Source: WJMB01 sp964581465 (GTDB taxonomy: Bacteria > RBG-13-66-14). Taken from it: a stretch of DNA of 64,000 nucleotides. The translations under genes and the position numbers were made by a program. Below are positions 42,010 to 51,333 of the stretch, in pieces. The notes beneath the pieces are model-generated. The model was not told where the DNA came from and did not search any database. It saw nothing but the letters and a program-made list of their open reading frames with translations. The stretch's first letter is position 1; each line of letters starts with the position of its first letter. The stretch is from assembly GCA_964581465.1 (NCBI GenBank), contig CAZOOP010000009.1, positions 22,825 through 86,824 on the forward strand, in the 5' to 3' direction.

Positions 42010-45009
42010 ATGAGCGATAACCGATTGCTCCTCATCCTCGCCGGTGTCGGCCGCTGGACCGCCCAGATCCTGGTCGGCCTGTTGGTCTTCACCGCCTCGG
42101 CGGTGATCATCGCCACCCTGGCGCTGCGCATCGCCTACGACGAGGAAGAGCTCAAGGAGCTGGCTCTCGAAATGATCAACGAGAGCCTCTACGGCGAGGT
42201 GGAGCTGGGTCGGGTCTACCTCTCGCCCATGGTCGGCCTGGTGATTCGCGACCTGCGCGTGCTCTCCAGCCCCGAGTTCGACCGGGTGCCCGCCGTGGTC
42301 ATCGACGAGCTGGTTTTCGCCTACGATCTGGCCGCTTTCCTCGACAAGGGCGTGCTGGAGATCTACGCTTGCGAAATAGGAGGGTTGCGTCTCCACCTGG
42401 TGGAGAAGCCCGGCCTGGGCTGGAACGTGGAGAACCTGGCCCCACCCAGCGAGGAGGAGCCGGAGCCCGAGCCCTTCACCTGGGGCGACGTCCCGGTGCG
42501 CGTGCGGCTGTACCGTGTGGGCGTCCGCGAGCTCTCGCTTTTGGTCGAGGACGGCGTCGCCGCCGACCTGGGCGGGGTGAGCCTCGAGTTGTTTGGTGTC
42601 GAGACCGACCGACGACTGCCCCTGGAGCTGCGCTTTCACAAGGACCCGGGGCCGGTCTCGCTGCGGATGGGTCCGCCGGAGGCCCCGGAGTTGGCCGCCA
42701 CTGTGGACGAGCTGGGCTTCAACTTCGATGTGTCCCTGGAGCGCCGAGGAACGGCGGCCGCCGTCGTCGGCTCATATTATCTGCGCGCCGCCGGGGCCGA
42801 GGTCACCGCCCCCGTCCCCCTGGCGCCCGCCGGGGAGCTCTTCGCCGCCGGCGACTTCTCTCTGGACCTCGACCGGATGCGCTTCGGCCTGAGTCTGGAG
42901 CGCCTGAGCCTGGGCGATTATCTGCGCGTCGGCCTGGAGCTGGGCGCCGAGCTTCACGGCGACCCCCGGGCCGTAGTGCGCCTGCGCGAGCTCTTCGTCG
43001 ACCTGCGGCCGCTGACCGAGGACTTCGCCGCCGTGCTGCCGCCGCTGGCGGCCTCGGGGACCCTCGACGCGGCGGCCACCGTGGTGGTTCCCCTGCGCGG
43101 CGGCATCAAGACCGTTTCCGTCGAGACCGAGCTCGAGCTGCGCAACGTCGCAGCGGCCCTGCCCGCCGCCGACGCCGAGCTCTACGGCCTCGACGCCGTG
43201 CTGAGCGCCTCCGGTGACATCGACCTGGACGACCCCCGGCCCGTTCTGAACATCGGCGCCGAGGTCGGCCTGCTCAGCGCCCGCCAGGGGGGCTACGCCG
43301 CCTCCGGCGTGGAGCTGTCCGCCGCCGGGATGGTGGACACCGCGACGATGCGCTTGGCCGGCATGAACCTCGCCCTGGGTGTGGGGAGTGTGAGCGGCGA
43401 GATTGACGGCGCTCCCGTCGCCCTGGGCGATCTGAGCTTGGCGACCGTCGTCGACGCCGACCTCGCCGCCGGCGACGTCAGCGGGCGCGACCTGAGCCTG
43501 CGCCTGGGCGAGGCCCTGGTCTGGGACGGCTCCTTCGCGATGAGGGGATTCGCCGCCGGGGGGCTCCGCGCCGAGTTCAATGAGCTCTACGCCCTGCCCG
43601 AGCGTCTGCTGGCCCTGGTTCCACCGGGCCTGGTCGAGCTACCCGAGGTCTACCCCTACGGCACGCTGCGCCTCTCCGGCGAGGTCGCTCTGGCCCCCGG
43701 GGCTCTAGGGGCGGTCGATCCCGTCCAGATGGCCCGGCTGGTCGATACCGACCTGCAGTTGCGCCTGATCGACAGCGGAGTGGCCACGCCCCAGGGGGGC
43801 GTCGACGGCCTGCAGCTCTCCCTGGGGCTGGCCCTGGCCGACGGCGACGGCAGCCTGGGGTTGGACCTGAGCGTGGACGAGGTGGTCGCCGACGTGGGCC
43901 AGGACCTCCAGGGCATCGACCTCCATCTGGCCGGCGAGCTGTGGGACCTGGAGGAGCTGACTCTGGAGACCCTGACCCTGGATGTGGCCTCCCTGGACAC
44001 CCATGTCGAGATGCACGGGGGAGTCAGCAACCTGCTGGGGACGCCCGAGGTGGCTCTGCTGCTGGACGCCCGGGTGGGGCGCATCGGCGAGCCGCTGGCC
44101 GTCAACACCGGGCCGTTGCAGGTCTCGGGCCAGCTCGGTCTGGAGCTGGAGATCACCGGCTCGACGGCGGGCCGCCGACCCCTCGAGCTCGACGGTCGGG
44201 TGCGCTTCCATCAGCTCAACGCCTCCCAGGGAGCCGTCTTCCGCGTCGAGGGCCTCGAGGGCGAGCTGCCCATCGATCAGGGGCTGATCCCCACCGCGCC
44301 CCTGCCCCTGCCCGGTTCACGGGAGACCGAGGTCTCACCCTACGTCGAGCGGCGCTACGACATCCTGAAGCCCTTCACCCCGGAGCCCAACCTCTACATC
44401 GCCCAGGTGAACGCCAGCGGGCAGACCATCGAGGACCTGGAGCTGACCTGGGAGCTCAGCGGCGGCGCCCTGCACATCTGGCGCCTGGGCCTGAGCGCCC
44501 TCGAGGGTGACATCCGCGGCGAGGTCCACCTCTATCTGGATCGCGAGAAGCCCCGCTACAACACCCGGCTGGTCTTCGGTGGCGTGAACCTGGGCCGCCT
44601 GGTCGAGGGGCTGGAGGCCGACGAGAACTCGGCGATCAACGGCGACCTGACCCTGGCCGGCGAGGGCTTCGACTTCCTCGGCGACTTCAACGTCGAGGGC
44701 TCGGTCAACGTCACCAAGATCGGCCGTCAGGTCGTCGACCGCCTGCTGCTCTTCATCGATCCCGAGGAGTCCGATCCCTCGATCACCTCGGTGCGCAACC
44801 TGCTGGGCCGGGTGAGCCGCCAGCCCAAGCTGCTCAAGATGGACCTGAAGAACCAGAAGCTGACCCTGGAGCTGCACATCGAGAACACGGGCTTCAGCCT
44901 CTTGTCCCTGTTCGCCTCCTTCGTCGACATCAGCCGGATAGTCATCCCGCGCATCCCCGTGGGCAACATCCTGGAGCGCGTCGCCGCCGAGGCCCGGACG
45001 CCGGGCTAG
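42010..45009 (+). CDS. AsmA/YdbH-like intermembrane lipid transport protein
   Basis: AsmA-type proteins form bridges moving phospholipids between the membranes. The 999-residue product has one N-terminal transmembrane helix (residues about 15-38) and then a long run of short amphipathic beta strands of the kind that builds the lipid-carrying groove. An AsmA-like start (YGEVELGRVYLSPMVGLVIRDLRVL) and repeated VSGEI, GDLSLA and LxLG strands are visible. The C-terminus (GRQVVDRLLLFIDPEESDPSI) matches the conserved end of the YdbH/DUF748 group. A YdbL-like gene is 3 kb upstream. Its start lies 135 bp after the preceding gene. Confidence 0.82.
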   Translation: MSDNRLLLILAGVGRWTAQILVGLLVFTASAVIIATLALRIAYDEEELKELALEMINESLYGEVELGRVYLSPMVGLVIRDLRVLSSPEFDRVPAVVIDELVFAYDLAAFLDKGVLEIYACEIGGLRLHLVEKPGLGWNVENLAPPSEEEPEPEPFTWGDVPVRVRLYRVGVRELSLLVEDGVAADLGGVSLELFGVETDRRLPLELRFHKDPGPVSLRMGPPEAPELAATVDELGFNFDVSLERRGTAAAVVGSYYLRAAGAEVTAPVPLAPAGELFAAGDFSLDLDRMRFGLSLERLSLGDYLRVGLELGAELHGDPRAVVRLRELFVDLRPLTEDFAAVLPPLAASGTLDAAATVVVPLRGGIKTVSVETELELRNVAAALPAADAELYGLDAVLSASGDIDLDDPRPVLNIGAEVGLLSARQGGYAASGVELSAAGMVDTATMRLAGMNLALGVGSVSGEIDGAPVALGDLSLATVVDADLAAGDVSGRDLSLRLGEALVWDGSFAMRGFAAGGLRAEFNELYALPERLLALVPPGLVELPEVYPYGTLRLSGEVALAPGALGAVDPVQMARLVDTDLQLRLIDSGVATPQGGVDGLQLSLGLALADGDGSLGLDLSVDEVVADVGQDLQGIDLHLAGELWDLEELTLETLTLDVASLDTHVEMHGGVSNLLGTPEVALLLDARVGRIGEPLAVNTGPLQVSGQLGLELEITGSTAGRRPLELDGRVRFHQLNASQGAVFRVEGLEGELPIDQGLIPTAPLPLPGSRETEVSPYVERRYDILKPFTPEPNLYIAQVNASGQTIEDLELTWELSGGALHIWRLGLSALEGDIRGEVHLYLDREKPRYNTRLVFGGVNLGRLVEGLEADENSAINGDLTLAGEGFDFLGDFNVEGSVNVTKIGRQVVDRLLLFIDPEESDPSITSVRNLLGRVSRQPKLLKMDLKNQKLTLELHIENTGFSLLSLFASFVDISRIVIPRIPVGNILERVAAEARTPG

Positions 45010-45016
45010 GCATAGC

Positions 45017-45048
45017 AAACGGACGGGTCAGCCCCCCGTCCGTTTACT
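45017..45048 (+). terminator. Rho-independent terminator
   Basis: AAACGGACGGG pairs with CCCGTCCGTTT (11 bp; the loop is TCAGCCC), 8 bp after the AsmA-like stop, followed by ACTCC. Confidence 0.8.
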
Positions 45049-45074
45049 CCATTGATGACCAAACAGGCGGCGGG

Positions 45075-45313
45075 GATTTCAACCCCCGCCGCTTCCATAT
45101 CCACGGCCGCCGCCATCGGGACCGTTGAACAGAGTGTAGGTTTTCAATCGCCGCCGCTTTCCATTCAGGTCGGTTGGGAGGGGGCAGCCGAACGTCACTG
45201 GATGCGATTAGGCAGTGCCACCAGCCTCGGCAATGAGGTCTGGGGCGCCGACCTGGTCGTGTGTTCCATAAGAGAACTGAACGAAGGGCGGAGATTTCAA
45301 CCCCCGCCGCTTC
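45075..45313. repeat. Three copies of a GATTTCAACCCCCGCCGC-type motif
   Basis: GATTTCAACCCCCGCCGCTTC is identical at 45075-45095 and 45293-45313, with a diverged copy at 45140-45162 (TTTTCAATCGCCGCCGCTTT). In the first, GCGGCGGGG (45067-45075) and CCCCGCCGC can form a hairpin. Spacing is irregular (about 45 and 130 bp), so this is not a CRISPR array. Confidence 0.65.
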
Positions 45314-45441
45314 AGAAAGTGGGTGATGCTCCGTGCTACTCAGATGGTCCAAATGCGGGGACTATGGAAGCCCCTCGGTGTCGAGTCAGTATTACGAATA
45401 ACCGCCCCCTTGCGATTACTCCACGGGATACAAATGCCGGG

Positions 45442-45472
45442 CACAAAAAGAGGGGGGCTGGTTAAGCCCCCC
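45442..45472 (-). terminator. Terminator of tRNA-Lys
   Basis: On the minus strand GGGGGGCT pairs with AGCCCCCC (loop TAACC) and is followed by TCTTTTTGTG, immediately after the tRNA CCA. Confidence 0.88.
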
Positions 45473-45473
45473 G

Positions 45474-45549
<76 letters not shown>

Positions 45550-45615
45550 AAGGTGCCGTCGGCAGCGCTCAGGGCGCGACGGCGCGGGTATTGTACGCAC
45601 TGGACCGGGGGGATG

Positions 45616-46479
45616 TCAAGGGTCGAGGACGCCGAGGTCGTGGCCGCTCATGATCTGGTGGAGCTTGTGGCTGTTGAGGTCCAGATCGAGGGGGGTCACG
45701 GAGACGCAGTTCTCAAGGATGGCCACGTAGTCGAGCTCCGGGTTCTCCTCGTCGTCGATTTCGCTCATCTTGCCCGAGAGGCGCCAGCCGCCGTCGTCGT
45801 CGTCACGCCGGTAGCGGGTGTCGAAACCGAAGCGTCCGTGACGGGTCAGCCGGATGCCCTTGAGCTCGGCGGGGGGGATGTTGGGGATGTTGATGTTGAC
45901 GCAGGTGAAGGGTGGCAGGCCGAGTTCGAGTAAGCGGGCGCAGAGGCGGGCGCTGAGGCGGGCGGCGTTCTCGAGGGCGCCTTCGACGGGGGCGCCGCCG
46001 GGGGGGCGGTTGAAGGTGCCCAGGCTGACGGCTACCGAGGGGATGCCCAGGAAGGCGCCCTCCATGGCGGCGCCCACGGTGCCCGAGTAGAAGATGTGGG
46101 TGGCCAGGTTGAGGCCGGAGTTGATCCCGCTGACGACCAGATCGGGGCCGTAACGCACGGGGGGGACGGGCTCGTCTTCGCGGATGACGGGGTCGGGCTC
46201 GCCGATGCGGCTGTAGAGATTGCTCACGGCGTACTTGACGCAGTCGGCGGGCTTGCCGTCGGTGGCCACCGCGCACATCCCCTCCTCGATGGTCACCTCG
46301 GAGACCTGGATGGAGCGGTTGAGGGTGATGGCGTGGCTGGCGCCGGAGCGCTCGAACATCGGCGCGCAGATCATCAGCTCGCCCAGCTCGCGCAGGCGGC
46401 GGGCCAACAGGTGCAGCCCCGGCGAGTGGACGCCGTCGTCGTTGGAGAGCAACAGATGGTGCTTGGTCTTTTTTGTCAT
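45616..46479 (-). CDS. surE: 5'-nucleotidase SurE (first of two)
   Basis: SurE is a metal-dependent nucleoside 5'-monophosphate phosphatase linked to stress survival. The 287-residue product has the family opening LLLSNDDGVHSPGL with the metal-binding DD. APMFERSGASHAITLN, TDGKPADCV, DLVVSGINSGLN and YSGTVGAAMEGAFLG follow, all classic SurE blocks. The start is ATG 46479; its GGAG is very close (2 nt). A second surE lies 0.6 kb away, in the same direction. The C-terminal 60 residues are an acidic extension. Confidence 0.95.
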   Translation of the reverse strand: MTKKTKHHLLLSNDDGVHSPGLHLLARRLRELGELMICAPMFERSGASHAITLNRSIQVSEVTIEEGMCAVATDGKPADCVKYAVSNLYSRIGEPDPVIREDEPVPPVRYGPDLVVSGINSGLNLATHIFYSGTVGAAMEGAFLGIPSVAVSLGTFNRPPGGAPVEGALENAARLSARLCARLLELGLPPFTCVNINIPNIPPAELKGIRLTRHGRFGFDTRYRRDDDDGGWRLSGKMSEIDDEENPELDYVAILENCVSVTPLDLDLNSHKLHQIMSGHDLGVLDP

Positions 46480-46850
46480 TGCTCCATCGGGGGGGGCGGG
46501 GGAGCCGGGCTCCCGTGGAATGGTCGGCGGGGCGATTGGATCTTGCATACCGATTGCCGAAGCTCGGGCGGGAGTGCCGTCAGGTCGAGGCGTTTCCCAT
46601 CCTTCGGCGCAACGCCGATTCGTGATCGGCTAAGGAGATAACGCAAGGGATCGTAGACTATATCCGGACCTGATTGCGATTGTATACTGTTGATAATAGA
46701 AGTGATACTCTTATGGTACCTGTCATAAAACGGGCAGTCGAAAAGTGGCAACCAACACGGGCCTGATGCTTAGCGAACCCTGATATCAGAGCACTTGCAT
46801 AAGGCACTTGCATTAGCTCTGACGTAGGGCGCCTCTGACTCCTAAATGTC
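46480..46850. other. Intergenic DNA upstream of surE
   Basis: About 370 bp with the surE 5' region (GC-rich) grading into AT-richer DNA. No gene is supported. Confidence 0.45.
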
Positions 46851-46980
46851 GTAATAACAAGTAGTAAGGGAATGCTAAATGTATTTGTAAAAAACGCTAA
46901 GCATATCCGAATAGTGTAATATGGCCAGGCAAGCCGCTCCCAATCAGTCTGACTTGGTCCGAACATGTTCCTTGATGCCT
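46851..46980 (+). repeat. Dispersed repeat family R2, copy 2
   Basis: It begins GTAATAACAAGTAGTAAGGG and ends GACTTGGTCCGAACATGTTC with CTTGATGCC. It is collinear with 766-887 and with the reverse complement of 50531-50661 (GGCAAGCCGCTCCC is shared with the latter). Confidence 0.75.
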
Positions 46981-47106
46981 AACGCTAAGGATCAAGCGTC
47001 TGGAGGAATCCGGTACACCTGCGGTGTCCCGAGACCGAAGCCGTCGCCTCAGGTGCTCTCCGGTTGATCCTGTCCGCCCGCCGCTGCGTCTGGGATCATC
47101 CGGGCG

Positions 47107-47889
47107 TCACTCGTCGCGGGTCCAAATGGTGCGGAAGCGGCGTCGGCGCGGACCGTCGATCCCGGCGCGCAGCAGGGTCAACGAGGCGTAGCCCTTCAGT
47201 ATCGCGCCGAGGTCGGTGTCGGCGTTGGCCGCGTCCGGGGAGGACTCATCGGAAAGCTCGACGGCGAATGTCGCCGTGTCGGTCTCGCGGTAGCGCACGC
47301 CGTAGCGTAGGCGGGCGAGGCGGGTGTTCTTGAGCCCCCCGGCCCGGCCGGGAGGGACGTTGAGGTTGTGGAGAAAACCGGGCTGTTGGCTCTTGCGCAA
47401 CAGGCGCCGGGCGACGATGGCCGCCCAGTCGGCGGCGGCGGTGTAGTCATCGGCGTCCGGGGAGGACCAGGCGAGGTCCTCGGCGTCGTAGCCCCCGGCG
47501 GAGACGGCCAGGGCTCGCACCCCCCAGAAGGCGGCCTCGCGGGCCGCGCCGACGGTGCCCGAGTACTGGATGTCGGCGCCGAGGTTGAGTCCGTTGTTGA
47601 TCCCGGCGACCACCAGCTCCGGCGGGTCGTCCGTTGTCCCCAGGGCGAAACGGACGCAGTCGGCGGGATAACCGTCGACGGCCCGGGCGGGGCGGTCATC
47701 GGTGGTGCGGGCTTCCTCGACGCGCAGGGTTCCTCCGAGAACCCCGTAGAGCCCTGCTCCGGCTACCTTACGCGCCGGAGCCACGACTTCGACCCGGCCC
47801 AACTCCTCCAGAGCCGCAGCCAGGGCCGCCAGACCCGGGGCGGCCACGCCGTCGTCGTTGGTGACCAGGATGCGCGGTGCGTCGGCCAT
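47107..47889 (-). CDS. 5'-nucleotidase SurE (second of two)
   Basis: The 260-residue product is a second SurE with ILVTNDDGVAAPGLAAL, VVAPARKVAG, VDGYPADCVRFAL, ELVVAGINNGLNLGADIQYSGTVGAAREAA and NLNVPPG. It differs from the other SurE in the loop after APxxx: KVAGAGLYG replaces the usual SGxSHAIT loop, which may change the substrate. Its ATG overlaps the stop of the upstream small transporter gene by 1 bp (TGATG), so the two are an operon. Confidence 0.93.
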   Translation of the reverse strand: MADAPRILVTNDDGVAAPGLAALAAALEELGRVEVVAPARKVAGAGLYGVLGGTLRVEEARTTDDRPARAVDGYPADCVRFALGTTDDPPELVVAGINNGLNLGADIQYSGTVGAAREAAFWGVRALAVSAGGYDAEDLAWSSPDADDYTAAADWAAIVARRLLRKSQQPGFLHNLNVPPGRAGGLKNTRLARLRYGVRYRETDTATFAVELSDESSPDAANADTDLGAILKGYASLTLLRAGIDGPRRRRFRTIWTRDE

Positions 47890-48257
47890 CAGACCGCCTG
47901 GCGGGAGACCACCAGCCAAACGCCGGCGATGATCAGCACGAAGCCCACCACCTGCCACCAGGTGATGGTCTCGTTGAGCATCAGGGCGCTGACCAGGATC
48001 ACGATGGCGAAGCCCACCGAGGTGAAGACGGGGTAGGCCACCGACAGGTTGAGCCGGGAGAGCACGTAGGTGTAGCAGACCAGGGCCAGGGCGAAGCTGG
48101 CCAGCCCGCTCCACAGCCAGCCGCTGGAGAGCATACCCTTGACGTAGGAGCCGAAGCCCAGGTCCTCGAGGGTGCCGATGCGGGTCATCGCCACCTTCAT
48201 CAGGATGTTGGCGCCGGCGTTGAAGACGATGCCCAGGCCGAGCATGAGATAGGTCAT
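47889..48257 (-). CDS. Small DMT/SMR-type transporter
   Basis: The 122-residue protein has four predicted helices and the pattern of EmrE/SMR-like or EamA half-proteins: FNAGANILMKVAM in helix 1, then YTYVLSRLNLSVAYPVFTSVGF, and ETITWWQVVGFVLIIAGV in helix 4. The key Glu of EmrE (helix 1) is not seen, so it is more like the YnfA/ArnE-type or general DMT subunits. It would work as a dimer. It is translationally coupled to the second surE. Confidence 0.8.
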   Translation of the reverse strand: MTYLMLGLGIVFNAGANILMKVAMTRIGTLEDLGFGSYVKGMLSSGWLWSGLASFALALVCYTYVLSRLNLSVAYPVFTSVGFAIVILVSALMLNETITWWQVVGFVLIIAGVWLVVSRQAV

Positions 48258-48967
48258 GGTGTTCCACCGTGATTGTGAAGATGAAACAGCTTGGAGAATG
48301 TTCCCCCCGATTGTACACTATGGGAGAGGGTAGGGGAACCGCACACCGGGAGTTCTCCGGTGTGGTGATCCGGCGTGACGATACGACGGCCCCGTCCGTC
48401 GAGGTGACGCATGGCGGGAAAAGGGTCAGGTGTAGCCTGTCACAGTCTGCTTTATCGGGGTGCCGACGGCGCCTACCCCGAGGGTCTTTCTCGGTAGGCC
48501 GGGCTGAAAAGGCGTGGTCTGTGGCGAACCTAGCAATCAGCCCACTTGTAAGTGCCCTGAGAGCGGCTTGCCGTCTGAATCTACGTGCAGTATTAACGAT
48601 CAATTGTAATCTGGACGGCTTCATCTGGGAAGGGAGCTATGAAAACGTACTCGACGAACGGCGTCAGCAAGTGAGGCCGCCCAGCTGATACAGGTTCTAA
48701 ATCATGCACTAGCCTACTGGTAACATATCGCTCACTATCAATACTAAAATCTATGGGTGGGACCAACAGCCTCCGGTTTAACACAACACGCACTAACCAG
48801 GCTAGGTTGATTGCCACAAATCGATAGTATGATAATGACAGTATTATGAGCTGGATAGCATTGAATGAAAACCCATCAGCGAGAAGTGCCGGTCCATAAA
48901 CTAGGGGATCATCACATAAGATGAACATCAGATATTGCAGATGGGTGCTTATACAGCGTGAACACGT
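48258..48967. other. Intergenic DNA upstream of an IS remnant
   Basis: No gene is supported. A stem-loop (GCCTACCCCGAG...CTCGGTAGGC, about 48470-48498) is visible, after which the composition becomes AT-rich. Confidence 0.45.
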
Positions 48968-49510
48968 TTGCTATCCTGGCACCAACCATGGGGGCGATGC
49001 GGCAGGGAAGAGCACGTCAAGTGTCCCAGATGCAACTACCGCTATCATTACCGCTGCGCCGACGGGCGTCGTAAGCGCAAGCGTTGCGGCAAGTTGTTCA
49101 ACCATCGTTCCCGGGGGCGTCGCAACGGGCCGCCGCCGGAAAAACGCTGTGAGATAGCGCGTCTGTTCCGGCTCGGTCTCCCGGCGGCGCGGGTCATCCT
49201 GCCCAAGCGCTGTGACAGCAAGCATCTGCTGGGCGCGATCCTGGACAATTTGGACAATGTCGAGCTGGACTCGATCGTCAACACCGGCGGATGGAAGGTC
49301 GATAACAGGCTGTCACTCAACGGTTTTCACCACAAGCGCATCAACCACGACAACCCCTGGCCAATGGCAAGGTGCCTATCAACGGCTCAGAGAGCTCCCG
49401 AGGCTATGCTAAAAGCCTACCACGGCGGTTTCAAGCTCAACGTCAGACTCTTTATCCGTGAGAGGCCGCTCAGATTCAGCCATCGCGACGACGACAACGC
49501 GCTGAACTAA
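48968..49510 (+). pseudogene. IS1595-like transposase remnant
   Basis: The 180-codon frame carries an N-terminal zinc ribbon (KCPRCNYRYHYRC...RCGKLFNHRS) with basic residues. A helix-turn-helix-like part (CEIARLFRLGLPAARV) is followed directly by the end of a DDE transposase domain: IVNTGGWKVDNRL...GFHHKRINHD, aligned with the family's xHTDGWRAY...HKxxNHD. It ends FKLNVRLFIRERPLRFSHR, like the C-terminal EFRFNHR. The first catalytic Asp and the middle of the domain are missing, so this is an internally deleted IS1595-family gene. The flanking DNA is AT-rich, and R2-like sequence follows 97 bp later. Confidence 0.75.
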
Positions 49511-49981
49511 CTCAGGAGGATACTCCGCGCTTGTTCAAAATTAGGTGATAATCCCAAACTAGTGATAATCCCTTGTTGTTACGGGGTGTTTCCGGCGCGT
49601 GGTGAGGGCCTGGCAAACCGCTCTTTATTGGCCTCATTTGGTCCGAGCATGTTCCCTGATGTCAGGCAATGCTTTTTAGCCCTCCCGGCCGTCTGGTTTC
49701 CGGGGGTGGGTTAGATAATGATCTTCAATACGTTCAACTATGCACTGAGATCTATAATCATCAGCCCGTTGAGTATCCAATAAGCCTGAGTTATGAAAGA
49801 AGCAATAAGCGGTCTATGGCTAGCTGTTGCATCGTACCGACCAGCCGCCACTTCGAGTCGATTCCTTTTTTGTGGGGTTTTTCCCGGGCATCCACCCTAT
49901 ATGCCGCCTCCTGGGCCGGTGATATCGATCCAGCTTGCGCCGGTAGTTCCTGACCGAAACTACGGAGAGTGGTGACTGCTC
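49511..49981. other. AT-rich intergenic DNA
   Basis: It lies downstream of the transposase remnant and includes a partial R2 copy (49608-49663). GTGATAATCCC occurs twice near 49540-49570 (TAGGTGATAATCCCAAACT, then AGTGATAATCCCTTG). No gene is seen. Confidence 0.5.
49608..49663 (+). repeat. Dispersed repeat family R2, partial copy 4
   Basis: GCCTGGCAAACCGCTC...CATTTGGTCCGAGCATGTTCCCTGATGTC matches the 3' half of R2 copies 2 and 3. The 5' half is missing. It lies close to the IS1595-like remnant. Confidence 0.65.
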
Positions 49982-50485
49982 ATGGCGAAGCGGCGTCTGA
50001 TTGGTTTTTGGTGGGGAGCGGCGATCCTGGTCGGCGTTGTGCTGGTCAGCACCCTGGCGCCGGTCTTCGGTCTGGACCTGGTCGCCCTGCTGGGCGAGGG
50101 ACCGCTGATCGTCCTGATTGCGGCCCTGATCCTGCTGGGGCTGGGGCTGCTGTTGGGCTCGGTCCTGGGTGCGGTGCGCGAGCCCCTGCGCCGCTATCAC
50201 GGTGAGGATGAGCGCACCCGCCGACTGTTGGCGATCGGCCGCCCGGTCCGGGCGCGACTGGTTTCGCTGCGCGAGGATTCGTCGAGCGGTCTGGTCGGGG
50301 TCAACGACGCCCCGGCGGTGGTGCTGGAGCTGCGCTACACCTACCGGGGACTCGAGTGCACCGCGAGTTGCTCCACCTTCGTTCCGCCGCTGCTGCTCCC
50401 CCGTCTGATCCCCGGCGCCGAGGTGCCTATACTGGTCGATCCCCTCGAGCCTCGGGAGTGCCTGGTCGATTGGCGCTCCTTCTGA
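49982..50485 (+). CDS. Two-helix membrane protein, paralogue of the 51.3-kb gene
   Basis: The 167-residue product has two N-terminal helices (about residues 10-30 and 40-60) and a soluble C-terminal domain (about 75-167). The domain has blocks VRARLVSLREDSSSGLVGVNDAPAVVLEL, LIPGAEVPILVDPLEP and VDWRSF. The gene at 51334 has the same order (GVVQSLGESSQGG, NDQPYLNLTLEI, QPGAVIPVLIHPEDP, IDW), so they are paralogues separated by 848 bp of repeats. The domain looks like a small beta barrel of unknown role. Confidence 0.72.
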   Translation: MAKRRLIGFWWGAAILVGVVLVSTLAPVFGLDLVALLGEGPLIVLIAALILLGLGLLLGSVLGAVREPLRRYHGEDERTRRLLAIGRPVRARLVSLREDSSSGLVGVNDAPAVVLELRYTYRGLECTASCSTFVPPLLLPRLIPGAEVPILVDPLEPRECLVDWRSF

Positions 50486-50530
50486 TCATGACGAGCAGGC
50501 TCGGTGTCAATGTCTCGCTATTCTGCGTTT

Positions 50531-50661
50531 GGCATCCGGGAACGTGTTCGGACCAAATCAGGCTGATGGGGAGCGGCTTGCCGGGCCGTTTGAACCCCCC
50601 GGGAATGCGCCGTTGTTGATCAAGCGTTCATTTCGCATGTCCTTATTGCTTGTTATTAGCG
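50531..50661 (-). repeat. Dispersed repeat family R2, copy 3 (inverted)
   Basis: The reverse complement begins GCTAATAACAAGCAATAAGG and ends TGATTTGGTCCGAACACGTT CCCGGATGCC. It is GC-richer than copies 1 and 2. It lies between the paralogous membrane protein genes. Confidence 0.75.
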
Positions 50662-50741
50662 ACCTTAGGTTTTGGCGGCACGTTCCCCTCAGGGCATATT
50701 CAAGTATGCCGCCTACTTGATTCCCCCAGATTACCACTTTA

Positions 50742-51025
50742 GATAGCCGCCACTTGTTGACTGCCCGTTCTGTGACAGGTATCCGCTTGATGGCGATACG
50801 CCCTGAGGCGCAGTGAGTGCCGCGGCAAGCCGAAGGCTGTCGGTTTCCCTCGGGACTCGACCGGGCTGAGGGCGCCGGATCTGCTGACGGCGCTCCAGGG
50901 ACTGCTCCAGAAGTTGTGATAATGATCCGCACACGCTGGTTGACGCCTGGTTGCGGGGAATTATCAAGCCCCCTTCTCAATGCGTCTTTCCCGAGTCGCA
51001 CATGATGGTTCAGTTTCTTGTGAAG
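50742..51025 (+). repeat. Dispersed repeat family R1, copy C
   Basis: Conserved blocks in order are GCAAGCCGAAGGCTGT, GACTCGACC, GGATCTGCTGACGGCGCTC, GGTTGACGCCTGGTTGC, CAAGCCCCCTTCTC and GGTTCAGTTTCTTGTG. The 5' boundary is estimated. Confidence 0.75.
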
Positions 51026-51333
51026 CCCTTGCTTGCTGAATGAGAGGCCTCCGCGATACCCCTCTGCTTCATGTCTCCAATCAGCGAGTCGAGTTCGATC
51101 GTCGCAGATCCAGCGCAACTTGACTGGTGATAGAATAACATGAGACGAGATGCGGCAAGCAGTCAGTGGTCGACGGCCCTTGCTTCGCGAGCGGCAATCC
51201 GATTGTCCAAAGCATCTGCGAATCGGATCGACGGAAGATCCATCCTCGACGCCGGGCCAACCGCTGGTATATGATATAAGGAAGTAATCCCTCGCATCTA
51301 CGAAAACGACAACCCTTCCACGGAGGTTGATCA

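Noticed and set aside
45075..45313. CRISPR array
   Set aside because: Only three motif copies with unequal spacing, one diverged, and no cas gene in the window.
47107..48624. Single 505-codon minus-strand protein
   Set aside because: It joins the SurE frame to the shadow of the small transporter gene; SurE starts at 47889 with the standard opening.
48921..49157. Second frame over the transposase remnant
   Set aside because: The zinc-ribbon and HKxxNHD blocks are in the 48968-49510 frame; this one has no family features.
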